Shown in pieces: positions 1 to 9,001 of a stretch of DNA of 64,000 bases; position 1 is the first letter of the stretch, and each line of letters starts with the position of its first letter. The stretch comes from Myxococcus stipitatus (lineage in GTDB: Bacteria > Myxococcota > Myxococcia > Myxococcales > Myxococcaceae): contig NZ_CP102770.1 in NCBI RefSeq assembly GCF_038561935.1, positions 5,456,001 to 5,520,000 of the forward strand. Reading direction: 5' to 3'. The notes beneath the pieces are model-generated. The model searched no databases. It was not told the DNA's origin and saw nothing but the letters and a program-made list of their open reading frames with translations. The position numbers and the translations under genes are program-made.

Positions 1-1454
1 ACCGCGAGCTGGACGCGCGGGTGGACCGGCTCGCGTCCGGGTTCAAGGCCCTGGGCATCCGGGCCAGGGACCGCGTGGTGGTGCAGCTCCCCAACATCGC
101 CGCGTTCCACGAGGTCTGCTTCGCCCTCTTCCGGCTGGGCGCGCTGCCCGTCTTCGCCCTCCCCGCCCACCGGGGCGCGGAGATTGGCTACTTCTGCGAG
201 TTCACCGAGGCGGTCGCCTACGTCATCGCGGACCGCCATGGCGGGTTCGACTACCGGACGCTCGCGGCCAGCGTGAAGGCGACGGTGCCGTCGCTCCAGC
301 ACGTCATCGTCGTGGGCGACGCGGGGCCGTACACCGCGCTGGAGAGCCTCTACCGGACGCCCGAGGCGCTCGAGGAGCCGCGCCCCGACGACGTGGCCTT
401 CTTCCAGCTCTCCGGCGGCAGCACGGGGGTGCCCAAGCTCATCCCGCGCACGCATGACGACTACCTCTACAGCGTTCGCGCCAGCGCGGAGATCTGCCAG
501 CTCGACACGTCGAGCGTGTACCTCTGCGCGCTCCCCGCCGCGCACAACTTCCCCATGAGCTCACCCGGTGTGTTCGGGACGCTCCACGCGGGCGGCACGG
601 CGGTGCTGGCCCTCCACCCGAGCCCGGACGTGGCCTTCCCGCTCATCGCGCGGGAGAAGGTCACCATCACCGCGCTGGTGCCCCCCCTCGCCATGGTGTG
701 GATGGATGCGGCCAAGGCGCGCAGGCACGACCTGTCCAGCCTGAAGGTGCTCCAGGTGGGCGGCGCGAAGCTGAGCTCGGAGGCCGCCGCGCGCGTGAAG
801 CCCGCGCTGGGCTGCACGCTCCAGCAGGTCTTCGGCATGGCGGAGGGGCTGGTCAACTACACGCGCCTGGATGACTCCGAGGAGCACATCCTCCACACCC
901 AGGGCCGCCCCATCTGCGCCGACGACGAGGTCCGCATCCTCGACGAGGACGGCCAGGATGTGGAGGTGGGCCAGACGGGCCAGCTCTTCACGCGCGGGCC
1001 CTACACGATTCGCGGCTACTACAAGGCGGAGACCCACAACGCGCGGGCCTTCACGTCCGACGGCTTCTACGGCACCGGCGACCTGGTGCGGATGACGGCG
1101 GATGGGTACCTGGTGGTGGAGGGCCGCGCGAAGGACCAGATCAACCGCGGCGGCGACAAGGTCGCGGCGGAGGAGATTGAAAACCACCTCCTGGCCCACC
1201 CCATGGTCCACGACGCCGCCGTCGTCTCCATGCCGGATGCCTTCCTCGGCGAGCGCACGTGCGCGTTCGTCATTCCGCGAGGGACGCCACCTCCCGCCAC
1301 TTCGCTGACCTCGTTCCTCCGGGAGCGCGGGCTGGCTGCGTTCAAGATTCCGGACCGGGTCGAGTTCGTCGACACGTTCCCGAAGACCGGCGTCGGCAAG
1401 GTCAGCAAGAAGGCCCTGCGCGAGGCGCTCGTCCGTCCCGCCGCCACCCGCTGA
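1..1454 (+). CDS. mxcE: 2,3-dihydroxybenzoate-AMP ligase, 5' partial
   Basis: This is a stand-alone adenylating enzyme of the EntE/DhbE/MxcE family, which activates 2,3-dihydroxybenzoate as acyl-AMP and loads it on an aryl carrier protein. The reading frame is already open at the window edge ([10 protein letters not shown]...), so the first part of the protein is missing; an internal GTG at 21 is not the start. Visible cores are [15 protein letters not shown] (AMP/phosphate loop), [10 protein letters not shown] (the Asn-containing aryl-acid pocket motif of this family), [34 protein letters not shown] and, near the end, [11 protein letters not shown] with the catalytic lysine. It is followed after 36 bp by the isochorismatase/aryl-carrier gene, its natural acceptor. 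The family assignment is sure; the mxc name rests on the whole cluster. Confidence 0.93.
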   Translation, partial: RELDARVDRLASGFKALGIRARDRVVVQLPNIAAFHEVCFALFRLGALPVFALPAHRGAEIGYFCEFTEAVAYVIADRHGGFDYRTLAASVKATVPSLQHVIVVGDAGPYTALESLYRTPEALEEPRPDDVAFFQLSGGSTGVPKLIPRTHDDYLYSVRASAEICQLDTSSVYLCALPAAHNFPMSSPGVFGTLHAGGTAVLALHPSPDVAFPLIAREKVTITALVPPLAMVWMDAAKARRHDLSSLKVLQVGGAKLSSEAAARVKPALGCTLQQVFGMAEGLVNYTRLDDSEEHILHTQGRPICADDEVRILDEDGQDVEVGQTGQLFTRGPYTIRGYYKAETHNARAFTSDGFYGTGDLVRMTADGYLVVEGRAKDQINRGGDKVAAEEIENHLLAHPMVHDAAVVSMPDAFLGERTCAFVIPRGTPPPATSLTSFLRERGLAAFKIPDRVEFVDTFPKTGVGKVSKKALREALVRPAATR

Positions 1455-1490
1455 CTCCTCTTCTTCCCGCCCCACCAAAGGACCTGCCCC

Positions 1491-2426
1491 ATGGCGCTCC
1501 CCGCCATCACCCCCTACCCGATGCCCGGCGTCGCCGACCTCCCGAAGAACAAGGTCGCGTGGACGCCCGACCCCAAGCGCGCGGTGCTGCTCATCCATGA
1601 CATGCAGCGCTACTTCGTGGAGGCGTTCACCGCGGGCGCCTCGCCCGTCACGGAGCTGGTCGCCAACATCCAGCAGCTGCGGCGGCACTGCGCCTCGCTC
1701 GGCATCCCCGTGGTGTTCTCCGCGCAGCCGGGCGGCCAGACGCCGGAGCAGCGCGGACTGCTGCTCGACTTCTGGGGCGGCGGCATCAACGGCGGCCCGC
1801 TCCAGAAGCAGATCATCGACGCGCTCACCCCGGGCGACGGCGACATCCAGCTCACCAAGTGGACCTACAGCGCGTTCCGCCGCACGAACCTGCTGGAGAT
1901 GATGCGGGAGAAGGGCAAGGACCAGCTCATCATCTGCGGCATCTACGCGCACATCGGCTGCCTCCAGACGGCCAGCGATGGGTTCATGAGCAACATCCAG
2001 CCCTTCCTGGTCGCGGACGCGCTGGGGGACTTCTCCCTCGCGCACCACCAGCTCGCGCTCAGCTACGCGGCGCAGCTCTGCGCCGTCACCACCACCGCGC
2101 AGCAGGTCATCTCCGCGCTGGGGCCCGCGGCGTCCGCGAGCACCTCCGCCGGGCTGAGCAGCCACCAGGTCCGCGCGGACGTCGCGGAGCTGCTCCAGGT
2201 CTCCCTAATGGAGCTGGGGGAGGACGAGAACCTGCTCGAGCGCGGCATGGACTCCATCCGGCTGATGAGCCTGGTGGAGCGGTGGAGGAACGCGGGCGCG
2301 GAGGTCACCTTCGTGGAGCTGGCGGAGCGGCCGACGCTCGCCGATTGGTACGCGATTCTCGGCGCGATGATGCTGCCTCCCCTCGCCGCGAGCACCGCCC
2401 CCGTCGCGCTCCAGCGACAGGCTTAG
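1491..2426 (+). CDS. mxcF: Isochorismatase with C-terminal aryl carrier protein
   Basis: This is a bifunctional EntB/DhbB-like protein of 311 residues. Residues 1-210 form the isochorismatase lyase, which turns isochorismate into 2,3-dihydro-2,3-dihydroxybenzoate; visible motifs are AVLLIHDMQRYFV, LTKWTYSAF and GIYAHIGCLQTA. Residues 225-300 are the aryl carrier domain, with the phosphopantetheine serine in GMDSIRLMSLVERW. The carrier receives dihydroxybenzoate from MxcE and presents it to the condensation domain of MxcG. The ATG at 1491 follows AAAGGA at a spacing of eight bases. The gene sits between mxcE and mxcG and is clearly cotranscribed with them. Length and domain order are normal for the family. 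Confidence 0.95.
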   Translation: MALPAITPYPMPGVADLPKNKVAWTPDPKRAVLLIHDMQRYFVEAFTAGASPVTELVANIQQLRRHCASLGIPVVFSAQPGGQTPEQRGLLLDFWGGGINGGPLQKQIIDALTPGDGDIQLTKWTYSAFRRTNLLEMMREKGKDQLIICGIYAHIGCLQTASDGFMSNIQPFLVADALGDFSLAHHQLALSYAAQLCAVTTTAQQVISALGPAASASTSAGLSSHQVRADVAELLQVSLMELGEDENLLERGMDSIRLMSLVERWRNAGAEVTFVELAERPTLADWYAILGAMMLPPLAASTAPVALQRQA

Positions 2427-2460
2427 TGGTTCGTTCGACGCCCTCATGAAGGACCTGGCG

Positions 2461-5400
2461 ATGCCCGACTCACACGACGCACGATGGCCGCTCTCCGCGG
2501 CGCAGCACGGTATCTGGGTCGGTCAGCAGCTCGACCTCGCGAGCCCCATCTACAATGCCGGCGAGTGCATCGAGCTTCGAGGCCCGCTGCTCGTCGAGCA
2601 CTTCGAGGCGGCCGTCCGGCAGACGGTCGACGAGGCGGAGGCGCTCCATGCGCGCTTCGAGATCTCGGAAGGGGGCCCGGTGCAGCGGGTCAGCCCTCGG
2701 GTGGAGTGGGTGCTTCAGCAGGTCGACCTGAGCACCGCGGCAGACCCGTGGGTCGCGGCGCGGGACTGGATGAACGAGGACCTGAAGCGGACGGTGGACC
2801 TCACCCGAGGCCCGCTGTTCGCGGAGGTCCTCTTCAAGGCCGGTCCCGAGCGGCACTTCTGGTTCCAGCGCGTGCATCACATCGCGATGGATGGATATGG
2901 ATTCTCGCTCCTCGCGCGACGGGTCGCGGAGCTCTACACCGCGCGAGTCACGGGCCGTCCGGCGCCCGCGAGCCTCGCGCCCTTGAGGCCGGTGCTCGAT
3001 GAGGACGCGGCCTACCGGGCCAGTCCGCAGTTCGAGCAGGACCGGGCCTTCTGGGTCGACCGGCTCACGGAGTCTCCGCTGCCGGTGACGCTGGCACCTC
3101 CGGCTCCGATGTCTCCAGCGTTCGTGCGTGCGACGCGGCAGCTCACGTCCATCCAGGTCGAGCGAATGCAGGGAGTTGCCCGTCCGTTGGGACTCACCTG
3201 GCCGGACCTGGTGCTGGCCGCCGCGGCGGCGTGGATTCACGCGCGCACGGGTGCGCCTGAAGTGGTGCTCGGCTTGCCGGTGATGACGCGACTGGGCTCG
3301 GTCTCGCTGCGGGTGCCCTGCATGGCGATGAACATCGTGCCGCTGCGGGTGCCCGTCGCGGCTGGTGCCACGCTGGCGTCGTTGGCCCGGAACATCGCGT
3401 TGGAGCTGCGAGCGTCCAGGCCCCACCTCCGATACCGCTACGAGCAGCTTCGCCGCGACCTGCGTCGGGTGGGTGGACAGCGCAAGCTGTTCGGCCCCGT
3501 CGTCAACATCATGCCGTTCGACTACGGGCTGCGCTTCTCGGGGTTGACGAGCATCGCGCACAACATCTCGGCGGGTCCGGTGGAGGACCTCTCCATCGGT
3601 GTCTATGCCCGCTCCGATGGCGGTGGCCTGCGCGTCGACTTCGATGCGAACCCTGACTGCTACGACGTGTCGACGGTGGACAGCCACCAGCAGGACTTCC
3701 TCCAGCGGCTCGACACGTGGCTCGCGGCACCGGAGCAGCCGGTGCACCGCTCGGCGTCGACGGGCCTCGACGGAAGCGCATCGGAGCTGTCGGTCCTCGA
3801 TGGCGGTCCGCTGCCCGTGCCAGCGACTCCTGTCCTGACGTTGATTGAGCAGCGCGTCCGCGAGCAGCCCGAGGCGGTCGCGGTGGAGCACGGCACGCAT
3901 CGCCTGACCTACCAGGAGCTTTGGCAACAGGGGCGGGCGCTCGCTGCGCGTCTTGTGGCCGAGGGTGTCCGCGTCGATACGCCCGTGGCGGTGAAGGTAC
4001 CGCGAGGGCTCGACGCGATTGTCGCGTCGCTGGGCATCCTCATCTCTGGAGCGGGATATCTCCCGCTGGACCCGAACGGACCCGAGTCTCGCGCGGCGGC
4101 CATTCTCGATGATGCGGCGCCCTCGCTGATGGTCGTGCCCGCATCTGCCACGGACGGCAGTCCCCGGCCCGTAGGACTCCTGGCCATCCAGCGGCGGGCG
4201 GTTGCATCTGCTACCGCGCTCGACGCATCGGGCACGGACATCAGCGCCCCGACCGGGGGGCTTCCGGCCAGCTCGCGGCGGGCGGTCACTCCAGCGCCCG
4301 ACTCCAGCTCCCAGTCCGAAGGGTTCCTGGCGAACGCGCGGAGGGACGTCGTGCCAGTTTCCGACTCCTCTCGCACCAATACCACCCTTCAGTCCGTGGG
4401 GCTCCCAGCCCACCAGAGACTCACGGCTGCGCCATCTCCCGCTCTCGATTCCGGAGGCACGGACACCAGCCCTCGGTCCGCGGGGCTCTCGGTCCACGAG
4501 CAGCGGGAGGGCACGCCAACTCCCGATTCATCTCGCGCTGACTGCGATCAGCTCGCGTACGTCATCTACACGTCTGGTTCGACAGGGCAGCCCAACGGTG
4601 TGCAGATCACCCATGGTGCCTTGGCGCACTTCGTCGCGGGGGCGACACACCGCTACGGCATCCATCGCGAGGACCGAGTCCTCCAGTTCGCGCCCCTGCA
4701 CTTCGACGCGAGCGTCGAGGAGATCTTCCTGACGCTGTGTGCCGGCGCGCGCCTCGTACTGCGCACGGACGAGATGCTCCAGTCCGTGCCTCGGCTCCTC
4801 GAAGCATGCACGGCACAAGGCATCACCGTGTTGGACCTGCCCACGGCCTTCTGGCACGAGCTGGCCTATGCCGTGTCCACGGAGGCCGCGCGGCTTCCCG
4901 CCTCCGTGCGCATCGTCATCATCGGCGGAGAGGCGGCCCTCCCCGAACGTGTCGCGCGCTGGCGCGCCTCCGTGGGCTCCGGCGTCCGTCTCCTCAACAC
5001 CTACGGCCCTACCGAGGCCACGGTGGTCGCGACCATGGCCTCGCTCGGAGAATCGGATGGCGGCACCTCCGAACGCGCCGAGGCGCCCATCACCCTGCCG
5101 CCCTCCGACGTTCGCACATCACTTGGCGTCTCGGCGGCCCGACCTGCCACCAACGGCGCCGAGAATGAGGTCCCTGTCGGCCAGCAGCTCCCCGGCGTTC
5201 GCGTCTCGGCGGCCCGACCTGCCACCAACAGCGCCGAGGGTGAGGTCCCCGTCGGCCTGCAGCTCCCCGATGTTCGCGCCTCGCTTGGCGTCTCGGCGGC
5301 CCGACCTGCCACCAACGGCGCCGAGGGTGAGGTCCCCATTGGCCTGCCGCTCCCCGGCGTTCGCGCCTCGCTGAGCGTCTCGGCGGACCGACCTTCCGCC

Positions 5401-7551
5401 AAGGGCGCCGAGGACGAAGTCCCCATCGGCCTGCCACTCTCCAACGTTCGAGTATCGGCCGCCCGACCTCCCACCAGGGGCCCCGAGGACGAGGTCCCCA
5501 TCGGACTGCCGCTCCCCGGCGTTCGCGCCGCGCTCATCGACTCGCAAGGACGACTGGTCGCCAAGGGCATCGAAGGCGAACTGTGCCTGCTGGGCGGCGC
5601 CCTCGCTCGTGGCTACCTCGGACGCCCGGAGCTGGACCGGGCCCGCTTCATCTCGCTGAACGCGCTGCCGGATCAGCCGCGCGCCTACCGCACCGGCGAC
5701 AAGGCCCGGATGCGCGAGGACGGACAGCTCGTGTTCGTCGGTCGCGTGGACGACGAGCTGAAGATCAGCGGACACCGCATCGACCCCGCCGAGGTGGAGA
5801 CCGTGCTCCTCGGCCACCCCGGCGTGCGCGAGGCCGCGGTCGTGGGCCAGCAACTCCCCGGAGGCTCCCGCCGCCTGTGCGCCCACGTCGTCGCGGAGGC
5901 TCCCGCCCCCTCCGCCGCCGACCTGCGCAAACACCTGCTCGCGCATCTCCCCGCCCCCATGGTGCCTGGTGCCATCGTCTTCACCGAGCACCTGCCGCGC
6001 ACCAGCACGGGCAAGATCGACCGCACGGCCTTGCGCAAGGCCACCCCCGTCGAGCGCGCCTCTCCCGTCGACCAGACCTCCACCGAGCTGGAGCGCCTCC
6101 TCCTGGGCATCTGGGAAGAAGTCCTCGGCGCAACGGACCTGACCCCACAGGACGACTTCTTCGACCGAGGAGGCCAGTCCCTCCAGAGCATCCAGGTGGC
6201 CAACCGCCTCGGCATCGCCCTGGGACGCGAGGTCCCCGTCGCCACCGTGTTCCGCTACCCCACGGCCGCGGCCCTCGCTCAAGCGCTCGAACACGGAGAC
6301 ACCACAAGCACCACCCCCTCGGGCCCGAACCCCACGATGCTCGCCGACGCGGAGCTGTCCGAGGAGATCCTCCCCAAGTCCAGCCACACCCCGCCAGCCG
6401 CCCCCCACGCAAGCTTCGAGTCCCTCTTCCCCGCCCCTCGCCAGGTGCTCCTCACCGGCGCCACGGGCTTCGTCGGCGCGCACCTGCTCGACCAGCTCCT
6501 GCGCCAGACCCAGGCCCGCGTGGTCTGCCTCGTCCGGGCTCGCGATGAAGCCCAGGCCATGGACCGCATCCGCGCGGCCCTGACATCCCAAGAGCTCTCC
6601 ACGGAAGACCTCTCGAACCGCGTGCTGGCCCTGCCGTCGGACCTCACCAGGCCGTGGCTCGGGCTCGACAAGGCGCGCTTCCACGGACTCGCCGCCGAGT
6701 GCGACGTCATCCTCCACAACGCCGCGGTGGTGAGCGTCGTCCGGGAGTACGGCGGCGTCCAGGCCGTCAACGTCCAGGGCACTCGCGAGCTGTTGCGGCT
6801 GGCGGCCACCGCTCGCCTCAAGCCCTTCCACTACGTGTCCACGCTCGCCGTCGCGCCCCAGGCGAACGTGAGCCCGGAGGTCCCCGAGGACTTCGTCCCC
6901 GCCCACCCCGGCCTGCGTGACGGCTACCAGCAGAGCAAGTGGGTCGCGGAGCGCCTGGTCCAACACGCCTCCGAGCGAGGCCTCCCCGTCGCCGTCTACC
7001 GCCTGGGCCGCGTCGTCGGCGCGAGCGACACGGCCCTCGTCAATCCCCAGGACCTCGTCTGGCGCATCCTGCTCGCGGGAGTCCCCTCCGCCTCGCTGCC
7101 GATGCTGGACGTCGGCGAGACCTGGACCCCCGTGGACTACGTGGCCCGAGCCATCGTCGCCCTCTCGCGCCGCGCCACGCCGGGCACCGTGTTCAACCTG
7201 ACGCCCGTGCCGGATGTCCGGCTGCCGGAGCTGTTCCGCTGGGTCCGCGAGTACGGCTACCCCGTGGAGTTGGCCCCCATCCCCGAGTGGTGCGCACGCG
7301 TCGCGGAGCGCGCGGGCACCGCCGACAACACCACCACGCTGGCCTTCTTCGACCTGCGCTCCGGCGACTCGGAGCCGGCCTTCGGACTCGGCCCCGTGCG
7401 CTGTCAACGACTGCACCAGACCCTGGAGGGCACCGGCATCACCTGTCCCCAGGCGAATCGCGACCTCTTCTTCCGCTACCTCAACACCTGCGTCGCCCGC
7501 GGACTCCTCCCGCCGACGCCTGGCGCTTCCTTGGAAACGGCCACCCCGTGA
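2461..7551 (+). CDS. mxcG: Myxochelin-type NRPS, C-A(Lys)-PCP-reductase
   Basis: This single-module NRPS of 1,696 residues joins dihydroxybenzoate to both amino groups of lysine and releases the product reductively. The C domain (about 5-430) has HHIAMDG at about 139-145. The A domain has YTSGSTG near 703, [16 protein letters not shown] and TSTGKIDR. Aligning its pocket by eye gives D-A-E-D-I-G-T-V-V-K, a lysine-type code. The PCP serine is S1240 in GGQSLQ. The reductase starts near 1326 with [12 protein letters not shown] and has Y1489/K1493 in GYQQSK. Two extra in-frame stretches interrupt the A domain (see repeats). I chose ATG 2461 because AAGGA lies seven bases upstream; the in-frame ATG at 2446 has no ribosome site. 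The stop overlaps the next start. Confidence 0.94.
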   Translation: MPDSHDARWPLSAAQHGIWVGQQLDLASPIYNAGECIELRGPLLVEHFEAAVRQTVDEAEALHARFEISEGGPVQRVSPRVEWVLQQVDLSTAADPWVAARDWMNEDLKRTVDLTRGPLFAEVLFKAGPERHFWFQRVHHIAMDGYGFSLLARRVAELYTARVTGRPAPASLAPLRPVLDEDAAYRASPQFEQDRAFWVDRLTESPLPVTLAPPAPMSPAFVRATRQLTSIQVERMQGVARPLGLTWPDLVLAAAAAWIHARTGAPEVVLGLPVMTRLGSVSLRVPCMAMNIVPLRVPVAAGATLASLARNIALELRASRPHLRYRYEQLRRDLRRVGGQRKLFGPVVNIMPFDYGLRFSGLTSIAHNISAGPVEDLSIGVYARSDGGGLRVDFDANPDCYDVSTVDSHQQDFLQRLDTWLAAPEQPVHRSASTGLDGSASELSVLDGGPLPVPATPVLTLIEQRVREQPEAVAVEHGTHRLTYQELWQQGRALAARLVAEGVRVDTPVAVKVPRGLDAIVASLGILISGAGYLPLDPNGPESRAAAILDDAAPSLMVVPASATDGSPRPVGLLAIQRRAVASATALDASGTDISAPTGGLPASSRRAVTPAPDSSSQSEGFLANARRDVVPVSDSSRTNTTLQSVGLPAHQRLTAAPSPALDSGGTDTSPRSAGLSVHEQREGTPTPDSSRADCDQLAYVIYTSGSTGQPNGVQITHGALAHFVAGATHRYGIHREDRVLQFAPLHFDASVEEIFLTLCAGARLVLRTDEMLQSVPRLLEACTAQGITVLDLPTAFWHELAYAVSTEAARLPASVRIVIIGGEAALPERVARWRASVGSGVRLLNTYGPTEATVVATMASLGESDGGTSERAEAPITLPPSDVRTSLGVSAARPATNGAENEVPVGQQLPGVRVSAARPATNSAEGEVPVGLQLPDVRASLGVSAARPATNGAEGEVPIGLPLPGVRASLSVSADRPSAKGAEDEVPIGLPLSNVRVSAARPPTRGPEDEVPIGLPLPGVRAALIDSQGRLVAKGIEGELCLLGGALARGYLGRPELDRARFISLNALPDQPRAYRTGDKARMREDGQLVFVGRVDDELKISGHRIDPAEVETVLLGHPGVREAAVVGQQLPGGSRRLCAHVVAEAPAPSAADLRKHLLAHLPAPMVPGAIVFTEHLPRTSTGKIDRTALRKATPVERASPVDQTSTELERLLLGIWEEVLGATDLTPQDDFFDRGGQSLQSIQVANRLGIALGREVPVATVFRYPTAAALAQALEHGDTTSTTPSGPNPTMLADAELSEEILPKSSHTPPAAPHASFESLFPAPRQVLLTGATGFVGAHLLDQLLRQTQARVVCLVRARDEAQAMDRIRAALTSQELSTEDLSNRVLALPSDLTRPWLGLDKARFHGLAAECDVILHNAAVVSVVREYGGVQAVNVQGTRELLRLAATARLKPFHYVSTLAVAPQANVSPEVPEDFVPAHPGLRDGYQQSKWVAERLVQHASERGLPVAVYRLGRVVGASDTALVNPQDLVWRILLAGVPSASLPMLDVGETWTPVDYVARAIVALSRRATPGTVFNLTPVPDVRLPELFRWVREYGYPVELAPIPEWCARVAERAGTADNTTTLAFFDLRSGDSEPAFGLGPVRCQRLHQTLEGTGITCPQANRDLFFRYLNTCVARGLLPPTPGASLETATP
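4174..4545 (+). repeat. Degenerate in-frame repeats inside mxcG (A2-A3 linker)
   Basis: Between the A2-like segment ending [11 protein letters not shown] and the A3 core [12 protein letters not shown] the protein carries about 130 residues where other A domains have a short linker. The extra segment is Pro/Ser/Thr/Ala-rich and made of five diverged units built on [40 protein letters not shown] and [10 protein letters not shown], each followed by a Ser/Asp-rich tail such as TPAPDSSS. The Gly codons that open the units lie at 4174, 4258, 4321, 4399 and 4483, so unit lengths are 84, 63, 78 and 84 bp, all multiples of three. No stop or frameshift is seen. Confidence 0.85.
5128..5540 (+). repeat. 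Near-identical in-frame tandem repeats inside mxcG (A5-A6 linker)
   Basis: Five tandem copies lie between [13 protein letters not shown] (A5) and the normal continuation [14 protein letters not shown]. Each copy begins with the DNA word gtctcggcggcccgacct or a close variant, at 5128, 5203, 5290, 5377 and 5452. Spacings are 75, 87, 87 and 75 bp, so units are 25 or 29 codons; the longer form adds four residues of the A-S-L-G/S type. The protein unit reads [20 protein letters not shown] followed by LPGVRA. Its second half copies the A6-side motif [11 protein letters not shown] that occurs once in ordinary A domains. The first three copies are closest at DNA level, which suggests recent expansion. 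Confidence 0.93.
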
Positions 7552-8924
7552 CGAATCGAACCTGGACCCCGCGCACGTGGCGCGAGAAGCCCGTGAAGTA
7601 CATGCCGGAGGACTATCCGGACATGCGCGCCCTCGCCCGCGTCGAGTCCGAGCTGTCCAAGCTCCCGCCCCTCGTCCACCCCGCGGAGACCCGGCGCCTC
7701 ACCGCCGCGCTCGCGCAGGTCTCCCAGGGCAAGGCCTTCCTCCTCCAAGGCGGCGACTGCGCGGAGAGCTTCAAGGAGTTCACCACCGACAACATCCGCG
7801 ACACGTTCCGCCTCATCCTCCAGATGGCCATCGTGCTCACCTTCGCGGGGGGCCGGCCGGTGGTGAAGGTGGGCCGCATCGCGGGGCAGTTCGCCAAGCC
7901 GCGCTCCAGTCCCGTGGAGACGCTCGACGGCGTCACCCTCCCCGCGTACCGGGGCGACATCATCAACGGCATGGACTTCGACGCGGCCGAGCGGACGCCC
8001 GACCCGAAGCGCCTGCTCAAGGCCTACCACCAGTCCTCCGCCACGCTGAACCTGCTGCGGGCCTACTCCGGAGGCGGTTACGAGGACCTCTGCAACCTCC
8101 ACCGCTGGACGCTCGACTTCGTCGCGGCCTCTCCGCAGGCAGAGCCCTACCGCAAGCTCGCGGACTCCATCTTCGAGTCGCTCTGCTTCATGCGCGCGCT
8201 GTGCCCCGCCCCCGACCACACCCCCGCCCAGCCCACCGTGGAGCTCTTCACCAGCCACGAAGCGCTCCTCCTCAACTTCGAGGAGGCCCTCACGCGCCAG
8301 GAGGCCTCCACGAACCACTGGTACGACGCCTCCGCCCACATGCTCTGGATTGGCGAGCGCACCCGCCAGCTCGACGGCGGACACGTGGAGTTCATGCGCG
8401 GCCTGCGTAACCCCATTGGCGTGAAGTGCGGCCCCTCCATGGAGCCGGACGACCTCATGCGCCTGATGGACGCGCTCAACCCGGAGGGCCTCCCGGGCCG
8501 CCTCACGCTCATCGGCCGCTTCGGCGCGGACAGGGTCACCGAATGCCTCCCACGCCTGATGGCCGCCACGCGTCAGGATGGCCGCCCCGTCATCTGGTCC
8601 ATCGACCCGATGCACGGCAACACCCACAAGGCCAGCAATGGCTACAAGACACGCGCCTTCGACCGGGTCCTCTCCGAGGTGAAAGGCTTTCTCCAGGTCG
8701 CCGCGGCCGAGGGCGTCCACCCGGGCGGCATCCATCTGGAGATGACGGGACAGAACGTCACCGAGTGCCTGGGCGGCCCGCGCGCGGTCACCGAGGACGA
8801 CCTTTCCAGCCGCTATCACACACATTGCGACCCCCGCCTCAACGCGGACCAGGCACTCCAGCTTTCCTTCCTGGTCGCAGAGAAACTGCACTCCCTGAAA
8901 AGCCCACGTGCCAGGGCTGCCTAG
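7548..8924 (+). CDS. aroAA5: Class II DAHP synthase
   Basis: 3-Deoxy-D-arabino-heptulosonate-7-phosphate synthase of the plant-like class II condenses phosphoenolpyruvate and erythrose 4-phosphate in the first shikimate step. Its 458 residues are a normal length. Family motifs are [11 protein letters not shown] (about 65-75), [66 protein letters not shown] and [14 protein letters not shown]. The GTG start at 7548 overlaps the mxcG stop in GTGA, so translation is probably coupled. The place between NRPS and receptor genes shows it is a pathway-dedicated copy that raises chorismate supply for dihydroxybenzoate. A similar gene is known from the Stigmatella myxochelin locus, hence the symbol. Upstream in-frame codons reach into mxcG and are unlikely to be used. 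Confidence 0.93.
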   Translation: MTNRTWTPRTWREKPVKYMPEDYPDMRALARVESELSKLPPLVHPAETRRLTAALAQVSQGKAFLLQGGDCAESFKEFTTDNIRDTFRLILQMAIVLTFAGGRPVVKVGRIAGQFAKPRSSPVETLDGVTLPAYRGDIINGMDFDAAERTPDPKRLLKAYHQSSATLNLLRAYSGGGYEDLCNLHRWTLDFVAASPQAEPYRKLADSIFESLCFMRALCPAPDHTPAQPTVELFTSHEALLLNFEEALTRQEASTNHWYDASAHMLWIGERTRQLDGGHVEFMRGLRNPIGVKCGPSMEPDDLMRLMDALNPEGLPGRLTLIGRFGADRVTECLPRLMAATRQDGRPVIWSIDPMHGNTHKASNGYKTRAFDRVLSEVKGFLQVAAAEGVHPGGIHLEMTGQNVTECLGGPRAVTEDDLSSRYHTHCDPRLNADQALQLSFLVAEKLHSLKSPRARAA

Positions 8925-8939
8925 GACACTCATCAATCC

Positions 8940-8968
8940 TTGACAGCCTGTAGGCCAAGGAATACACG
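8940..8968 (+). promoter_or_regulatory. Candidate sigma-70-type promoter for the receptor gene
   Basis: A perfect -35 hexamer TTGACA lies at 8940-8945, fifteen bases after the DAHP synthase stop. Seventeen bases on, at 8963-8968, stands TACACG, a weak -10 match. A transcript from here would start close to 8975, directly before the Fur-like palindrome, which would then block it. Only the -35 element is strong, so the call is tentative. Confidence 0.4.
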
Positions 8969-8978
8969 CACTCCGCAA

Positions 8979-9001
8979 ATGAAAATGAAAACCATTTTCA
9001 T
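8979..9001 (+). promoter_or_regulatory. Fur-box-like operator
   Basis: A perfect inverted repeat with nine-base arms, ATGAAAATG and CATTTTCAT, is separated by AAAAC. The inner 19 bases (8981-8999) match the classical Fur consensus GATAATGATAATCATTATC at 15 positions by my count. It is an AT-rich island in GC-rich DNA, placed just after a TTGACA hexamer and before a siderophore receptor, where iron repression is expected. It overlaps two in-frame ATG codons, so it also bears on the receptor start. Confidence 0.8.

Noticed and set aside
561-4497. Long minus-strand frames opposite mxcE, mxcF and mxcG
   Set aside because: Arg/Ala/Gly-rich shadow frames whose ends do not respect the clear operon layout on the plus strand.
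4174-5540. mxcG as a pseudogene damaged by repeats
   Set aside because: All repeat units are multiples of three, no stop or frameshift occurs, and the downstream A, PCP and reductase motifs are intact.
5128-5540. CRISPR array
   Set aside because: Units of 75-87 bp are contiguous and coding, without unique spacers, and lie inside an NRPS gene.
5119-7416. Minus-strand reading frame of 765 codons opposite mxcG
   Set aside because: It only mirrors mxcG, including its repeats, and shows no family motif.
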